Shown one piece after another: positions 30,960 through 40,442 of a stretch of DNA of 64,000 bases. The notes beneath the pieces are model-generated. The model ran no database searches, was not told where the DNA came from, and was given only the letters and a program-made list of their open reading frames with translations. The stretch is from Gaiellasilicea sp963707575 (GTDB lineage Bacteria; Actinomycetota; Thermoleophilia; Gaiellales; Gaiellaceae). A program made the translations under genes and the position numbers. The DNA is taken from contig OY970171.1 of assembly GCA_963707575.1 (NCBI GenBank), positions 1,550,001-1,614,000 of the forward strand. Direction: 5' to 3'. The stretch's first letter is position 1. Every line of letters begins with the position of its first letter.

Positions 30960-33464
30960 ATGAACCGCGCCACCAGCCTTCTGCTCGTCCTCACCGCGGC
31001 TCTGCTCCTCGCGGCTCCCGCCTCGGCGCGCACGGATGCGGTCGCCGCCGGCGCTCCCACCGGACTGCACGCGTTCCTCCTCCGCGTCGACGAGCCTCGC
31101 AGCGACTCGTTCTCGCGCACCCCTGCCTTCGCGTGGAACGCCGTCTCCGGAGCGCTCCGCTACGAGTTCCAGCTCTCGACGAGCAACGCCTTTCGCGACA
31201 ACGGCATCGTCTACTCGGACACGAGCCTGACCAGCCCCGTTGCCTCGCCGGCCCTGACGCTGCCGTGGATCACCGGCTCGCCACACTCCCTCTTCGCGCG
31301 CGTCCGAGCGGTGCTCGCGGACACGACGACGCAGTGGAGCGACTCGTTCGGCTTCGACATGCAGCCGGCGTCGGTTCCCGCGCCAGTCGCCTCCTACCCG
31401 GGCCTGCTCCGCTGGACCCCCACCGACGGCGCCACCGGCTACCAGGTGTGGTTCGTCGACCTGCCCAAGATCATCGTGACGATGACGAACGTCGCCGACC
31501 TGCGCGAGTTCTACACGCTGCATCAGGCCGCGTCCTGGATCAGCCAGGTGCGCTGGCGGATTCGGGCGCTGCGCTCAGATTTCAACGGCCGAGCCAACGG
31601 CTTGCCGGCGGTCGGCTACGGCCCGTGGAGCCCCGTCTACAACTCGGTCAACCCGCCCTTCGCGGTCGGCCCCCTCGGCCCTGCGGCGACCGTCTCCGAC
31701 GTCGTCTCCACGGGGGCGCGGTCGGCGCCCGCGCATCGGCTGATGCCCGCCTTCGTCTATCGCGGGAACGCGTCACTCGGCGGGATCGCCCATGAGCTCT
31801 ACCGTGTCCACGTCTACACCGACCGTGGCTGCGTCAACCGGGTCTACACGGGTGCGATCGTCGGCAGCCCGGCCTACGCGCCGCGGTACAGCGGCCCGCT
31901 CGCCCTTCCGTCGACCGGCGCAGGGCTCGCTGCGGCGCGAGCCGGCTACCTTCCCGACGGCGCCGAGGGAACGAGCTTCTCGGCCGACTTCGGCGCGGTC
32001 ATCGCCAACGAGTCCCTCCCCGCCGTGACGCCGACCACCGGCCTGCCCGGTACTCCGACGACTCCGGCTCCCGCGACCCCGGCTCCGGGCACACCTGCTG
32101 CTCCGGGCACGCCGGCCCCGCCCAGTGGGTCCGGCTCCGCTCCGGCTCCGGCTTCGGGGACGATCGAGCTGGTGAAGGCCACGGGCACGTTCGGTCCGCC
32201 GGTGTCGCTCTGGGACACCGACTGGTCGCGCGGCGGCGGCTACTACTGGACCGTGGTGCCGGTCGAGGCGAAGATTCCCGGGGCCGGCTCGACGAGCGTG
32301 GCCGGCGCAGGCGCGGCCATCGGCGCCGTGACGCTGCCGGTGGCGAATTCGGCGGGCTTCTCCGTCGGCGATGCGATCTCGGTTGGCAACTCCGGCAACC
32401 AGGAGCCGGCCGTCATCACGGCGGTCACGCCGGGCACGCTCGGGCTGGCCGGAGCGCTCAAGCTCGCGCACGGAGCCGGAGAGCCCGTGACCCGAACGAG
32501 CGGGAACATCCAGTACCAGGAAACCGAGCTTCCGCAGGACACGTGCGCTGCGGGCCGGGTCCTGCGCTTCGGCAAGGAGAGCGAGCCCGCGCTCGCCAGT
32601 GGCGGCGAGTCCTTCGCCTCCGGTCTGACGCCCACGGGCAAGACGCGATCGGCGGCCGGCCGCGCCGCGTTCTACGGCGCGCCGCTCGTCGCGTGGACCT
32701 CCGCGCTCGGCGCAGAGCTCTACGCGGTGCAGTGGAGCAAGAAGAGCCAGCCGTTCACGCCGGAGCCCGATCCGGCTTCGGGCGCGCTCGGAATGATGAC
32801 GCTCAACACCTCCGCGATCCTGCCGCTCACTCCCGGCACGTGGTACTACCGCGTCCGCGGCTACGACTTCTCCCTGCCCACCGGCGCCCAGACGATGTCC
32901 TGGTCGGATCCGCAGCAGATCGTGGCGACGAGGCCCACCTTCGCCGTCGTGAAGACCGGCGCCTCGACCAAGACCAGGAGCACGAAGGAGGTCCGCGTCC
33001 CGGCCGGCGGCTTCTCCGTCCGCGTCCCCGCGGCCTGGAGCTCCGGCGGGCGCAGCACCGCAGGCACCTCGGCTGGTCCCAAGCTCAGCGCGCTCGGCGC
33101 CCGTGGTGCCGCGCTCCGGCTCTCGGTGCGTGACGGACGCAAGGCTGCCCTCTTCGTCCAGGCGAAGGCCGACGGCGGCACCTACTCCCACGCAGCCTGG
33201 GCGCGGAAGACCGCCTCGGCGCTGAAGAGCCTCCGCTCCCGGGCCGGCGCGGTCCGGTGCGCGAACGTCTCGCTCCCCGCCGGTGCGGCCGTACGCTGCT
33301 CGCTCCAGGCGAAGGTGCCCGGCGGCAGACAAGCTGCTGTCGTCTACCTGCTCCGCCACCGCAGCGCGACGTACACGCTCACCTTCGCGAGCGCTCGGCC
33401 GGGTGCGGCCGGGCTGGCCGGCGTCTCCGACGCCTCGGCTCGCTCGTTCCGCTTCACGTCGTAG
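30960..33464 (+). CDS. Large secreted surface protein with fibronectin-III-like modules
   Basis: This is an 834-aa protein with a signal peptide ending near ASA at residue 23. Several modules resemble fibronectin-III strands (FAWNAVSGALRYEFQLS, LLRWTPTDGATGYQVWF, LVAWTSALGAELYAVQWS). Between them lies a Pro/Thr/Ala-rich linker (about 360-400). A middle beta domain resembles a small hedgehog-like or phage-tail fold, and a C-terminal domain (about 690-834, FSVRVPAAWSS to YTLTFAS) resembles PsbP/Mog1-like folds. It probably acts at the cell surface, perhaps as a target or partner of the adjacent metallopeptidase. Confidence 0.6.
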   Translation: MNRATSLLLVLTAALLLAAPASARTDAVAAGAPTGLHAFLLRVDEPRSDSFSRTPAFAWNAVSGALRYEFQLSTSNAFRDNGIVYSDTSLTSPVASPALTLPWITGSPHSLFARVRAVLADTTTQWSDSFGFDMQPASVPAPVASYPGLLRWTPTDGATGYQVWFVDLPKIIVTMTNVADLREFYTLHQAASWISQVRWRIRALRSDFNGRANGLPAVGYGPWSPVYNSVNPPFAVGPLGPAATVSDVVSTGARSAPAHRLMPAFVYRGNASLGGIAHELYRVHVYTDRGCVNRVYTGAIVGSPAYAPRYSGPLALPSTGAGLAAARAGYLPDGAEGTSFSADFGAVIANESLPAVTPTTGLPGTPTTPAPATPAPGTPAAPGTPAPPSGSGSAPAPASGTIELVKATGTFGPPVSLWDTDWSRGGGYYWTVVPVEAKIPGAGSTSVAGAGAAIGAVTLPVANSAGFSVGDAISVGNSGNQEPAVITAVTPGTLGLAGALKLAHGAGEPVTRTSGNIQYQETELPQDTCAAGRVLRFGKESEPALASGGESFASGLTPTGKTRSAAGRAAFYGAPLVAWTSALGAELYAVQWSKKSQPFTPEPDPASGALGMMTLNTSAILPLTPGTWYYRVRGYDFSLPTGAQTMSWSDPQQIVATRPTFAVVKTGASTKTRSTKEVRVPAGGFSVRVPAAWSSGGRSTAGTSAGPKLSALGARGAALRLSVRDGRKAALFVQAKADGGTYSHAAWARKTASALKSLRSRAGAVRCANVSLPAGAAVRCSLQAKVPGGRQAAVVYLLRHRSATYTLTFASARPGAAGLAGVSDASARSFRFTS

Positions 33465-33488
33465 GTTCCGGCCCCGTAGGGTCGGAGC

Positions 33489-34235
33489 GTGAGCGCCGAT
33501 CTCGACTTCGCCCTCTCGCTGGCCGACGAGGCCGATGCGCTCGCCCTGGCACGCTTCCGGGCGTCCGACCTGCGCGTCGAGACGAAGCCGGACCTGACGC
33601 CCGTCTCTGAGGCCGACCGCGCGATCGAGGAGCGGCTGCGTGTGCGGGTCGCCGCGGAGCGGCCCGGCGAGCGGGTCGTGGGCGAGGAGTTCGGCGCGGA
33701 CGACGGGGACGGCCCGCGGTGGATCATCGATCCGATCGACGCGACGAAGAACTACGTCCGCGGGATTCCGATCTTTGCGACGCTGATCGCGCTCGAGGAT
33801 CGCGTCGCCGTCGTCTCGGCTCCCGCCCTCGGTCGGCGCTGGTGGGCCGTGCGCGGCGAGGGAGCATGGTGCGACGGAGCAGGAGGCGGCGAGCGGCGCC
33901 TGCAGGTGTCGGGCGTCGAGCGGATCGAAGATGCCGTGGTGACCTACACGAGCCTGAGCGGGTGGGACGGGCGCTTCCACGCGTTTGCGGCGCGGGCCTG
34001 GGCGGCGCGCGGCTTCGGCGACTTCTGGCAGTACATGCTGCTGGCGGAGGGCGCCGTGGACGTCAGCCTGGATTCGGTGGCGAACCTCTGGGACCTGGCC
34101 GCGCCCAAGCTGATCATCGAGGAGGCCGGCGGCCGTCTCACCGATCTGGCGGGCGAAGCCCGTGCCGACGGCGGCAGCGCCGTCGCCTCCAACGGCCTGC
34201 TGCACGAGGAGGCGCTGGCGGCCCTGGCCGGGTAA
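33489..34235 (+). CDS. hisN: Histidinol-phosphatase, inositol-monophosphatase family
   Basis: This Mg-dependent phosphatase is 248 aa from GTG 33489. Motifs are EEFG (metal), DPIDATKNYVRGIPIFATLIAL (metal-binding and catalytic) and WDLAAPKLIIEEAGG near the C-terminus. The RGIPIFATLIAL and FGDFWQYMLLAEGAVDV stretches match the actinobacterial HisN type rather than general inositol monophosphatases. It is the last step before histidinol oxidation in histidine synthesis. No other his gene is near. It is convergent with opcA. Confidence 0.85.
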   Translation: MSADLDFALSLADEADALALARFRASDLRVETKPDLTPVSEADRAIEERLRVRVAAERPGERVVGEEFGADDGDGPRWIIDPIDATKNYVRGIPIFATLIALEDRVAVVSAPALGRRWWAVRGEGAWCDGAGGGERRLQVSGVERIEDAVVTYTSLSGWDGRFHAFAARAWAARGFGDFWQYMLLAEGAVDVSLDSVANLWDLAAPKLIIEEAGGRLTDLAGEARADGGSAVASNGLLHEEALAALAG

Positions 34236-34242
34236 CAGCCCG

Positions 34243-35085
34243 CTAGGTGGCTGCTTTGACAGCCGCCTCGTAGATGGGATCGCGCGAGAAGGTGTCGAGC
34301 TCCTGCGAGAGCAGGTCGCTCGCGCTCAACGGCGGGATGCGCGGCGGCTCCACGCGGGTGCCGTCGACCGCGACGCGGCGGACCGTCTTCGCCGGTCGGT
34401 GCGTGAGCTCAACGTCCCGCTTCAGGCGGGAGCGCAGCCAGCCGGCGAGCAGGAGCGCGTCGGCCTTCGGCCCGGTCACGGCGAGCTGCTCGAGCTTCCG
34501 GACCCCCGGCCACTGCTCCGCGATCCGTCCCCGCCACTCACGGGTGCGACCCCACGCGATGTCCGAGACGACGATCCGCTCGAAGAGGCCCGCGAACTCC
34601 GCGTAGGCGCCCGGGAGGCCGCGCCACTCGGACGAGTCGACCACGAGGCGGTCGCAGACGCCGGTCAGCTGCTCGAGCTCGGCGGAGCCCCAACCGGGCT
34701 CGCCGCGCCAGCGGCAGAACGTCGGCAGGTCGGCGATCAGGAGGGGCTCGACGATCGAAGCCGGCGCTTGCGAGCGCCTGCCTCCGAGCCGCAGCTCGAT
34801 CACCTCCGAGCACACCTCGTGCGAGAGCCCGGCGAGCGTGAAGCAGCGCATCGACACGGTCGTCTCGACGGAATCGCGCCGCCTCGGCTCCGGAAAGAGC
34901 AGGATCGTGCGGGAGGGGTGGCGCTCCTCGAGCCCGGCGAGGGTCTTCATCGCGGCTTCCGCCCACTTCGGGGGCGCCCACACGATGTGGGTCAGGACGC
35001 TGGTGCGCAGGTCGGGCGTCCCGTCGGCGGCCTCCATGCGGCGCAGCTCGGCGAGCTGCCCCTCGACCTCCGAAACGATGCTCAA
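34243..35085 (-). CDS. opcA: Glucose-6-phosphate dehydrogenase assembly protein OpcA
   Basis: OpcA assists activity of Zwf in actinobacteria and cyanobacteria. The product is 280 aa from TTG 35085, which overlaps the zwf stop as TTGA. Any upstream start would extend 45 residues across zwf in a sequence with no OpcA character. The family pattern is present: TSVLTHIVWAPP, ILLFPEP, HEVCSEVIEL, PLLIADLPTFCRWRGEPGW, DRLVVDSSEW and a Trp-rich AEQWPGVRKL. It ends the rpiB-tal-pgi-gnd-zwf-opcA operon. Confidence 0.92.
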   Translation of the reverse strand: MSIVSEVEGQLAELRRMEAADGTPDLRTSVLTHIVWAPPKWAEAAMKTLAGLEERHPSRTILLFPEPRRRDSVETTVSMRCFTLAGLSHEVCSEVIELRLGGRRSQAPASIVEPLLIADLPTFCRWRGEPGWGSAELEQLTGVCDRLVVDSSEWRGLPGAYAEFAGLFERIVVSDIAWGRTREWRGRIAEQWPGVRKLEQLAVTGPKADALLLAGWLRSRLKRDVELTHRPAKTVRRVAVDGTRVEPPRIPPLSASDLLSQELDTFSRDPIYEAAVKAAT

Positions 35086-36593
35086 TGCCGCCTCCAGCTC
35101 CGTCCGTCGCGGTGGAGCAGCTCGTCGGCGGCCCGCGGCCCCCACGTGCCCGCGTCGTAGTTCGGGAAGACGGGGCGGTCGCGTCGCCACGCCGAGACGA
35201 TCGTGTCCACGAGCGCCCACTGCTCGTCCACCTCGTCGGCACGCGTGAAGAGCGTTGCGTCGCCGAGCATCGCGTCGAGGATCAGCCGCTCATACGCCTC
35301 GGGCAGCCCGGTGCGGAAGGCGCCCCCATAGAGGAAGTCCATGTGCACGGTCCGGATCGACATGCCCTGGCCCGGCACCTTGGCCCCGATCGCAAGCGAG
35401 ACGCCCTCGTCCGGCTGGACGTGGATCAGGAGCACGTTGGGGCGCAGGCCGTCGCCGGCGATCTCCGCGAAGGGAGGGTGGGGAGCACGCTGGAACTGGA
35501 TCGCGATCGTCGTCTCGCGCCTCGGCAGCCGCTTCCCGGCGCGCACGTAGAACGGTGTGTCCGCCCAGCGCCAGTTGTCCACGTACAGCTTGGCGGCGAC
35601 GAACGTCTCGGTCGTGGAGTCGCCTGCGACCCCTTCCTCCTCACGGTAGGCCGGCACCTCCTCGCCTTCGATGAAGCCGCGGCCGTACTGTCCGCGCACG
35701 ACCGACTTCGGCCCGGGCGTGTGCAGCGAGCGGAGAACCTTCACCTTCTCGTTCCGGACCGAGTCGGCGGTGAAGTCGATCGGCGGCTCCATCGCGGTCA
35801 GCGCGACGAGCTGGAGCAGGTGGTTCTGGAAGATGTCGCGGATGGCGCCGGCCGACTCGTAGAAGCCGGCGCGGCCCTCGACGCCGAGCGACTCGGCGAC
35901 CGTGATCTGCACGTGGTCGATGAACTGCCGGTTCCAGATCGGCTCGAAGATGCCGTTCGCGAAGCGGAGCGCGAGCATGTTCTGGACCGTCTCCTTGCCG
36001 AGGTAGTGGTCGATCCGGAAGACCTCGTGCTCGCCGAAGTGAGCGAGCAGCATCTCGTTCAGCCCCCGCGCCGAGCCCTGGTCGTGGCCGAACGGCTTCT
36101 CCACGATCAGGCGCGTCCAGCCATCGCTGCGGTCGCGCCGCTCGCCCAGCTCGCCGACGATCGTCTCGAAGGCGACGGGCGGGACGGCGAGGTAGTAGAC
36201 CCGGTTGCCGCCCGTCCCGCGCTTCTCGTCAAGGTCGTTCAGCGCCTCGACCACGGCGTCCTGGCCGGCGTCGTCGGCGAAGTCGGTGGCGACGTAGCGC
36301 ATCCCGTCGGCGACCGAGCGCCAGACGTCCTCCTCGAAGTCGTCGCGCGCGTATTCCCGGACGGCCTTCTTCATCAGGGCGACCCATTGCTTCGTCGTCT
36401 GCTCGGTGCGGGCGACGCCGACGATTCCGAAGCGCTCCGGGAGCAGCCGGCGTACGGCCAGCGCGTAGAGGGCGGGAAAGAGCTTCCGCTGCGTCAGGTC
36501 GCCTGAGGCGCCGAAGATGACGAGCGCGCACGGATCCGGGCGCCGCTGCAGCCGCAGTCCCTCGGCGAGCGGATTGGCGCCGACCGAACTCAC
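35082..36593 (-). CDS. zwf: Glucose-6-phosphate 1-dehydrogenase
   Basis: This is the entry enzyme of the oxidative pentose phosphate pathway, producing NADPH. It is 503 aa, normal length. The coenzyme motif GASGDLTQRKLFPALY is near residue 29. EKPFGHD follows, and the substrate/catalytic region RIDHYLGKETVQN contains the active-site His. GTG 36593 overlaps the gnd stop. The lactonase gene (pgl), usually next to zwf and opcA in actinobacteria, is absent here. Confidence 0.97.
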   Translation of the reverse strand: MSSVGANPLAEGLRLQRRPDPCALVIFGASGDLTQRKLFPALYALAVRRLLPERFGIVGVARTEQTTKQWVALMKKAVREYARDDFEEDVWRSVADGMRYVATDFADDAGQDAVVEALNDLDEKRGTGGNRVYYLAVPPVAFETIVGELGERRDRSDGWTRLIVEKPFGHDQGSARGLNEMLLAHFGEHEVFRIDHYLGKETVQNMLALRFANGIFEPIWNRQFIDHVQITVAESLGVEGRAGFYESAGAIRDIFQNHLLQLVALTAMEPPIDFTADSVRNEKVKVLRSLHTPGPKSVVRGQYGRGFIEGEEVPAYREEEGVAGDSTTETFVAAKLYVDNWRWADTPFYVRAGKRLPRRETTIAIQFQRAPHPPFAEIAGDGLRPNVLLIHVQPDEGVSLAIGAKVPGQGMSIRTVHMDFLYGGAFRTGLPEAYERLILDAMLGDATLFTRADEVDEQWALVDTIVSAWRRDRPVFPNYDAGTWGPRAADELLHRDGRSWRRH

Positions 36594-37489
36594 TTCTTGC
36601 CCGGCCGGGCCTTGGCTTCCTTGATCGCCTTGACCGCGTGCCCGCCGAACTGGTTGCGCAGCGCCGCGGCCACCTTCGCGGAGAAGTTGATCTCCTGGCG
36701 GGAGGCGAAGCGGGCGTAGAGCGCAGCGCTGATCACCGGCACCGGCACGTTCTCACGGATCGCCTCGTTGATCGTCCAGCGGCCCTCGCCCGAGTCCTCG
36801 ACGTAACCGGCGATGTTCTCGAGGTGGTCGCCGTGCTCCTCCAGCGAGGCGTGCAGCAGCTCGAGCAGCCAGGAGCGCACGACCGAGCCGTAGCGCCAGA
36901 TCCCGGCCACTTCGCTCAGGTCGAGGTCGAACTCCGAGTGGTACATCAGCTCGAAGCCCTCGGCGTAGGACTGCATCAGGCCGTACTCGATCCCGTTGTG
37001 CACCATCTTGGTGAAGTGGCCCGCGCCCGAGGTGCCGACATGTGCCCAGCCGTCCTCGGGGGCGAGCGCCTCGAAGACGGGGGTGAGGCGCTTGACGGCG
37101 CCCTTGTCGCCGCCGGCCATCAGGCAGAAGCCGAACTCGAGCCCCCAGATGCCGCCCGAGACGCCGACGTCGACGAACGAGAGCTTCTGCTTGCGCGCCT
37201 CCTTGTAGCGGCGCTGGGAGTCGCGGAAGTTCGAGTTGCCGCCGTCGACGATCGTGTCGCCCGGCTCGAGCACCCCGGCCAGCTTCTGGAAGGTCTGCTC
37301 GGTGATCTTGCCCGACGGCACCATCATCCAGACGTGCCGCGGCGGCTCCAGCTGCTTCGCCAGCGCTCCCAGGGTCTTGGCGGTCGAGGCCACGTTCGGG
37401 TCGTAGGTCGCCACCTCGTGCCCGGCCGACTCGAGCCGCTTCGTCATCCCGGAGCCCATCCGGCCCAGCCCGACCATGCCGATCTTCAT
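36590..37489 (-). CDS. gnd: 6-phosphogluconate dehydrogenase, short decarboxylating form (GndA/YqeC-like)
   Basis: This enzyme converts 6-phosphogluconate to ribulose-5-phosphate. It is 299 aa, the short form, compared with about 470 aa in the classical enzyme. The coenzyme motif GLGRMGSGM is at the N-terminus. Substrate residues lie in DGGNSNFRDSQRR and FTKMVHNGIEYGLMQ (catalytic Lys, His-Asn). In short forms the cofactor is often NAD; the sequence alone does not settle preference. It overlaps pgi (ATGA) and zwf (GTGA). Confidence 0.95.
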   Translation of the reverse strand: MKIGMVGLGRMGSGMTKRLESAGHEVATYDPNVASTAKTLGALAKQLEPPRHVWMMVPSGKITEQTFQKLAGVLEPGDTIVDGGNSNFRDSQRRYKEARKQKLSFVDVGVSGGIWGLEFGFCLMAGGDKGAVKRLTPVFEALAPEDGWAHVGTSGAGHFTKMVHNGIEYGLMQSYAEGFELMYHSEFDLDLSEVAGIWRYGSVVRSWLLELLHASLEEHGDHLENIAGYVEDSGEGRWTINEAIRENVPVPVISAALYARFASRQEINFSAKVAAALRNQFGGHAVKAIKEAKARPGKK

Positions 37490-38841
37490 GCGCTCTCCTC
37501 CAGTCGGATTCTGACCACGCGGCGGCCGCGCTCCTCGAGCGCAGTGAGATCGCCCTCGGCCTGGGCCTGGATCAGCCGGCCGAAGCCGAAGTCGCGCCCG
37601 GGGATCGGCAGCTCAGCGCCGACCTCGTCCACGACCTGGATGAAGAGGCCGGTGTTCGGGCCGCCCTTGTGCAGCTGGCCGGTCGAGTGCAGAAAGCGCG
37701 GCCCGAGGCCCGTCGTGACGACGCAGCCGGTCGTGCTGGCGCGCTGCACGAGTGCGTCGAGCTCGCCCTCGCGCGCCGGATCGATGAAGGCGAGGATCGC
37801 CACGTAGTCCCCCGGCCGCGCCTGCGCAAGCAGCTCCTCGACCGAGCCCTGCGCCTCGCGCGCGGCCTCGCCGCTCTCCAGGACCTCGTTCGTCTTGTCC
37901 TTGGCTGCCTGCACGTCGGGTTGGTCGAACGGATTGATCCCGAGCGTGTGCCCGGCCACCGCGGTCGCGAACTCCCAGCGGTAGCACTCCGAGCCGAGGT
38001 CGTACGGGTCGGCGAGCAGCACCTCGCCCCGCTGGCGGTCGGCCCCCTCGGGCGGCTCGCCCGGGGCGGGGACGAGGCCTTTGCCGTCCTTCCCGGTCGA
38101 TTCCGCGAGCAACTGCTCCGCCCAGAGCCCGAAGCCGCTCGGGGTGGCGTCGATGCAGATCTTGTCGCGGTCGTTCTGCCACCCTTCGGCGAGGCGCGCG
38201 CCCAGCTCGTAGCCGGGATTGCCGTCGTTCAGCCGGCACGCCTCGACGGTCTCCCGCGCCCGGTCGAGGAATCGCGCCACGTCGACGCCCATCAGTGCAG
38301 CGGGCACCAGCCCGAACATGGAGAGCGCCGAGTAGCGCCCACCGATCTGGGGCTCGCCGGCGAAGACGGCCCGGAAGCCGCGCTCGACCGCGAGTCCGTC
38401 CAGCTCGGAGCCGGGGTCGGTGATGGCCGCGAACTGCGCGCCCCGGCCGCCGGTCAGCTCCCAGAAGTGCTCGAGGTGGGAGCGCGTCTCGAGCGTGGAG
38501 CCGGACTTCGAGGAGACGAGGAAGAGCGTCCGTTCCAGGTCGAGCGCCTCGCCGAGCCGGCGGATCGCCGCTGGGTGCGTGGTGTCGAGCACGTGGAACG
38601 AGTCGACCTCGAAGGCGCGCCGGATCACCTCCGGCGCCAGGCTCGAGCCGCCCATGCCGAGTAGCACGGTGGCGTCGAACTGCTCGCCGGCGGTCTCCGC
38701 GAACGCGGTCAGCTCGCCGACGTGTGGTCGCATCCGCTCGACGACGTCGAGCCAGCCCAGCCATTGATCCTCGTCCGTGCCGGTCCAGAGCGAGGCGTCA
38801 TACGCCCAGATCCGCTCCGCGATCGACGTCGGTTGGAACAT
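37486..38841 (-). CDS. pgi: Glucose-6-phosphate isomerase
   Basis: This enzyme interconverts glucose-6-phosphate and fructose-6-phosphate. At 451 aa it is a shorter isomerase of the type often found beside or fused to transaldolase. Sugar-isomerase motifs are LLGMGGSSLAPEV, SSKSGSTLET (phosphate binding) and GGRYSALSMFG. The catalytic Glu/His region lies around NDGNPGYELGARL and CYRWEFATAVAGHTLGINPFDQP. Its ATG overlaps the tal stop by one base (TGATG). Confidence 0.94.
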   Translation of the reverse strand: MFQPTSIAERIWAYDASLWTGTDEDQWLGWLDVVERMRPHVGELTAFAETAGEQFDATVLLGMGGSSLAPEVIRRAFEVDSFHVLDTTHPAAIRRLGEALDLERTLFLVSSKSGSTLETRSHLEHFWELTGGRGAQFAAITDPGSELDGLAVERGFRAVFAGEPQIGGRYSALSMFGLVPAALMGVDVARFLDRARETVEACRLNDGNPGYELGARLAEGWQNDRDKICIDATPSGFGLWAEQLLAESTGKDGKGLVPAPGEPPEGADRQRGEVLLADPYDLGSECYRWEFATAVAGHTLGINPFDQPDVQAAKDKTNEVLESGEAAREAQGSVEELLAQARPGDYVAILAFIDPAREGELDALVQRASTTGCVVTTGLGPRFLHSTGQLHKGGPNTGLFIQVVDEVGAELPIPGRDFGFGRLIQAQAEGDLTALEERGRRVVRIRLEESA

Positions 38842-39953
38842 CAGGCGGTCGCGAGCTCCGACCGCTTGGCGCGGATGCCCTCCAGCAGCTCGTCGAAGGA
38901 GTCGGAGAACTTCTGCACGCCCTCCCGCTCGAGCGTGTCCGTGACGTCGTCGTAGTCGACGCCGACGCGAGCGAGGTCGGCGAACACGGCGTCCGCCGCC
39001 TCGAGGTCGAGGTCGAGCGTCCGTGCCACGGCGCCGTCCTGCTGGAAGGCCTCGATCGTCTCGAGCGGCATCGTGTTCACCGTCTCCGGCCCGATCAGCT
39101 CATCGACGTACAGCGTCGCCCGATAGTCCGGGTTCTTCGTCGACGTCGAGGCCCACAGGCACCGCTGTGGCGTCGCGCCCCGCTCGGCGAGAGCCTCCCA
39201 GCGCTCGCCGGAGAAGAGCTCGCCGTAGCGGCGGTATGCGAGCTTGGCGTTCGCGATCGCGAGCTTGCCGCGCAACGCCAGTGCCTCGTCCGTCCCGATC
39301 GCCTCGAGGCGCTTGTCTGCCTCCGTGTCGACGCGCGAGACGAAGAAGGATGCGACCGACGCAACCGGCGACGGTTCGCCGCCCGACTCGACGAGCCGCT
39401 CCAGCCCGCGGATGTAGGCCTCTGCGACCGCGGCGTAGCGGTCGAGCCCGAAGATCAGGGTGACGTTGATCGAGCGCCCGCGCGCGATGCACTCCTCGAT
39501 CGCGCCGAGACCGGGCTCGGTGGCCGGGATCTTGACGAAGAGGTTCGGCCGGTCGATCCACTCGTGCAGCCGCATCGCCTCCTCGATCGTCGCCTCGCGG
39601 TCGTAGGCGAGCGTGGGATCGACCTCCATCGAGACGTACCCGTCCTTGCCGCCGCCCTCGTCCCAGACCGCGCGCAGCGTGTCGCACGCCGTCTCGATGT
39701 CCTGGACCGCGAGCCGGTAGAAGATCTCCTTGGGGTCGTCCTCGTCTCCCACGACCTCGCGCAGCTGCTCGTCGTACCAGCTGCCTTCGGCGAGCGACTT
39801 CTGAAAGATGGTTGGATTCGACGTCACCCCGACGACGGCGTCGTCTCTCATCAGCTTCTTCAGGAAGCCGGTTTCGAGCCATTCGCGTGAGATCGAGTCG
39901 ATCCAGACGGACTGTCCGAGCTCAGAGAGCTCGTGCAACTTCGATTTAGCCAT
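38841..39953 (-). CDS. tal: Transaldolase
   Basis: This enzyme transfers a dihydroxyacetone unit in the non-oxidative pentose phosphate pathway. It is 370 aa, the longer actinobacterial class. N-terminal QSVWIDSISREWLETG and VVGVTSNPTIFQKSL are signature regions. The Schiff-base lysine is Lys141 in NLFVKIPAT, and GRSINVTLIFGLDRY follows. The gene overlaps rpiB by 8 bp and sits between rpiB and pgi in the operon. Confidence 0.96.
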   Translation of the reverse strand: MAKSKLHELSELGQSVWIDSISREWLETGFLKKLMRDDAVVGVTSNPTIFQKSLAEGSWYDEQLREVVGDEDDPKEIFYRLAVQDIETACDTLRAVWDEGGGKDGYVSMEVDPTLAYDREATIEEAMRLHEWIDRPNLFVKIPATEPGLGAIEECIARGRSINVTLIFGLDRYAAVAEAYIRGLERLVESGGEPSPVASVASFFVSRVDTEADKRLEAIGTDEALALRGKLAIANAKLAYRRYGELFSGERWEALAERGATPQRCLWASTSTKNPDYRATLYVDELIGPETVNTMPLETIEAFQQDGAVARTLDLDLEAADAVFADLARVGVDYDDVTDTLEREGVQKFSDSFDELLEGIRAKRSELATA

Positions 39954-40401
39954 GTGCCGACCTTTCCATTGCTTCGACCTTCTGCAGTCTCGTTACGTAG
40001 CGCTCGCCTCCGTCAAACCTCGCCGCGAGAAACGCCCGCAGGAGCTCCGTGGCGAGCTCGGCGCCGACGACCTCCGAGCCGAGGCAGAGGACGTTCATGT
40101 CGTCGTGCTCGACGCCCTGGTGCGCGGAGTAGGTGTCGTGGCAGACGGCCGCGCGAATCCCGGGCAGCTTGCAGGCCGCGACCGAAGCCCCGACACCCGA
40201 GCCGCAGACGAGCACGCCGCGCTCGGCCCGGCCCGCGAGAATCGCCTCGCCGAGCTCGCGGGCCTTGTCGGGGTAGTCGATCCGGACCGCGTCGGTGTCC
40301 GTGCCGAGGTCGACGACCTCGTGGCTCAGGCCGGCGATCCCTTCGAGCAGCCTCCCGCGCAGCTTCACGCCCCGGTGGTCGAATGCGACCGCGACCCTCA
40401 T
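39946..40401 (-). CDS. rpiB: Ribose-5-phosphate isomerase B
   Basis: This enzyme interconverts ribose-5-phosphate and ribulose-5-phosphate. It is 151 aa. The RpiB motif VLVCGSGVGASVAACK contains the catalytic Cys66. FDHRG near residue 7 binds phosphate, and RAAVCHDTYSAHQGVEHDDMNVLCLG is the conserved substrate loop with an active-site His. It is the first gene of the minus-strand operon, divergent from tkt with a 41-bp shared upstream region, so both may be driven from the same control region. Confidence 0.95.
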   Translation of the reverse strand: MRVAVAFDHRGVKLRGRLLEGIAGLSHEVVDLGTDTDAVRIDYPDKARELGEAILAGRAERGVLVCGSGVGASVAACKLPGIRAAVCHDTYSAHQGVEHDDMNVLCLGSEVVGAELATELLRAFLAARFDGGERYVTRLQKVEAMERSAHG

Positions 40402-40442
40402 CGCTCGCTACGTTACGACAAACGACGAGCGAGGAGCCCACG

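Noticed and set aside
39933..40442. Upstream extension of the transketolase frame
   Set aside because: It is antisense to rpiB and Arg-rich, and the transketolase signature begins right after ATG 40443.
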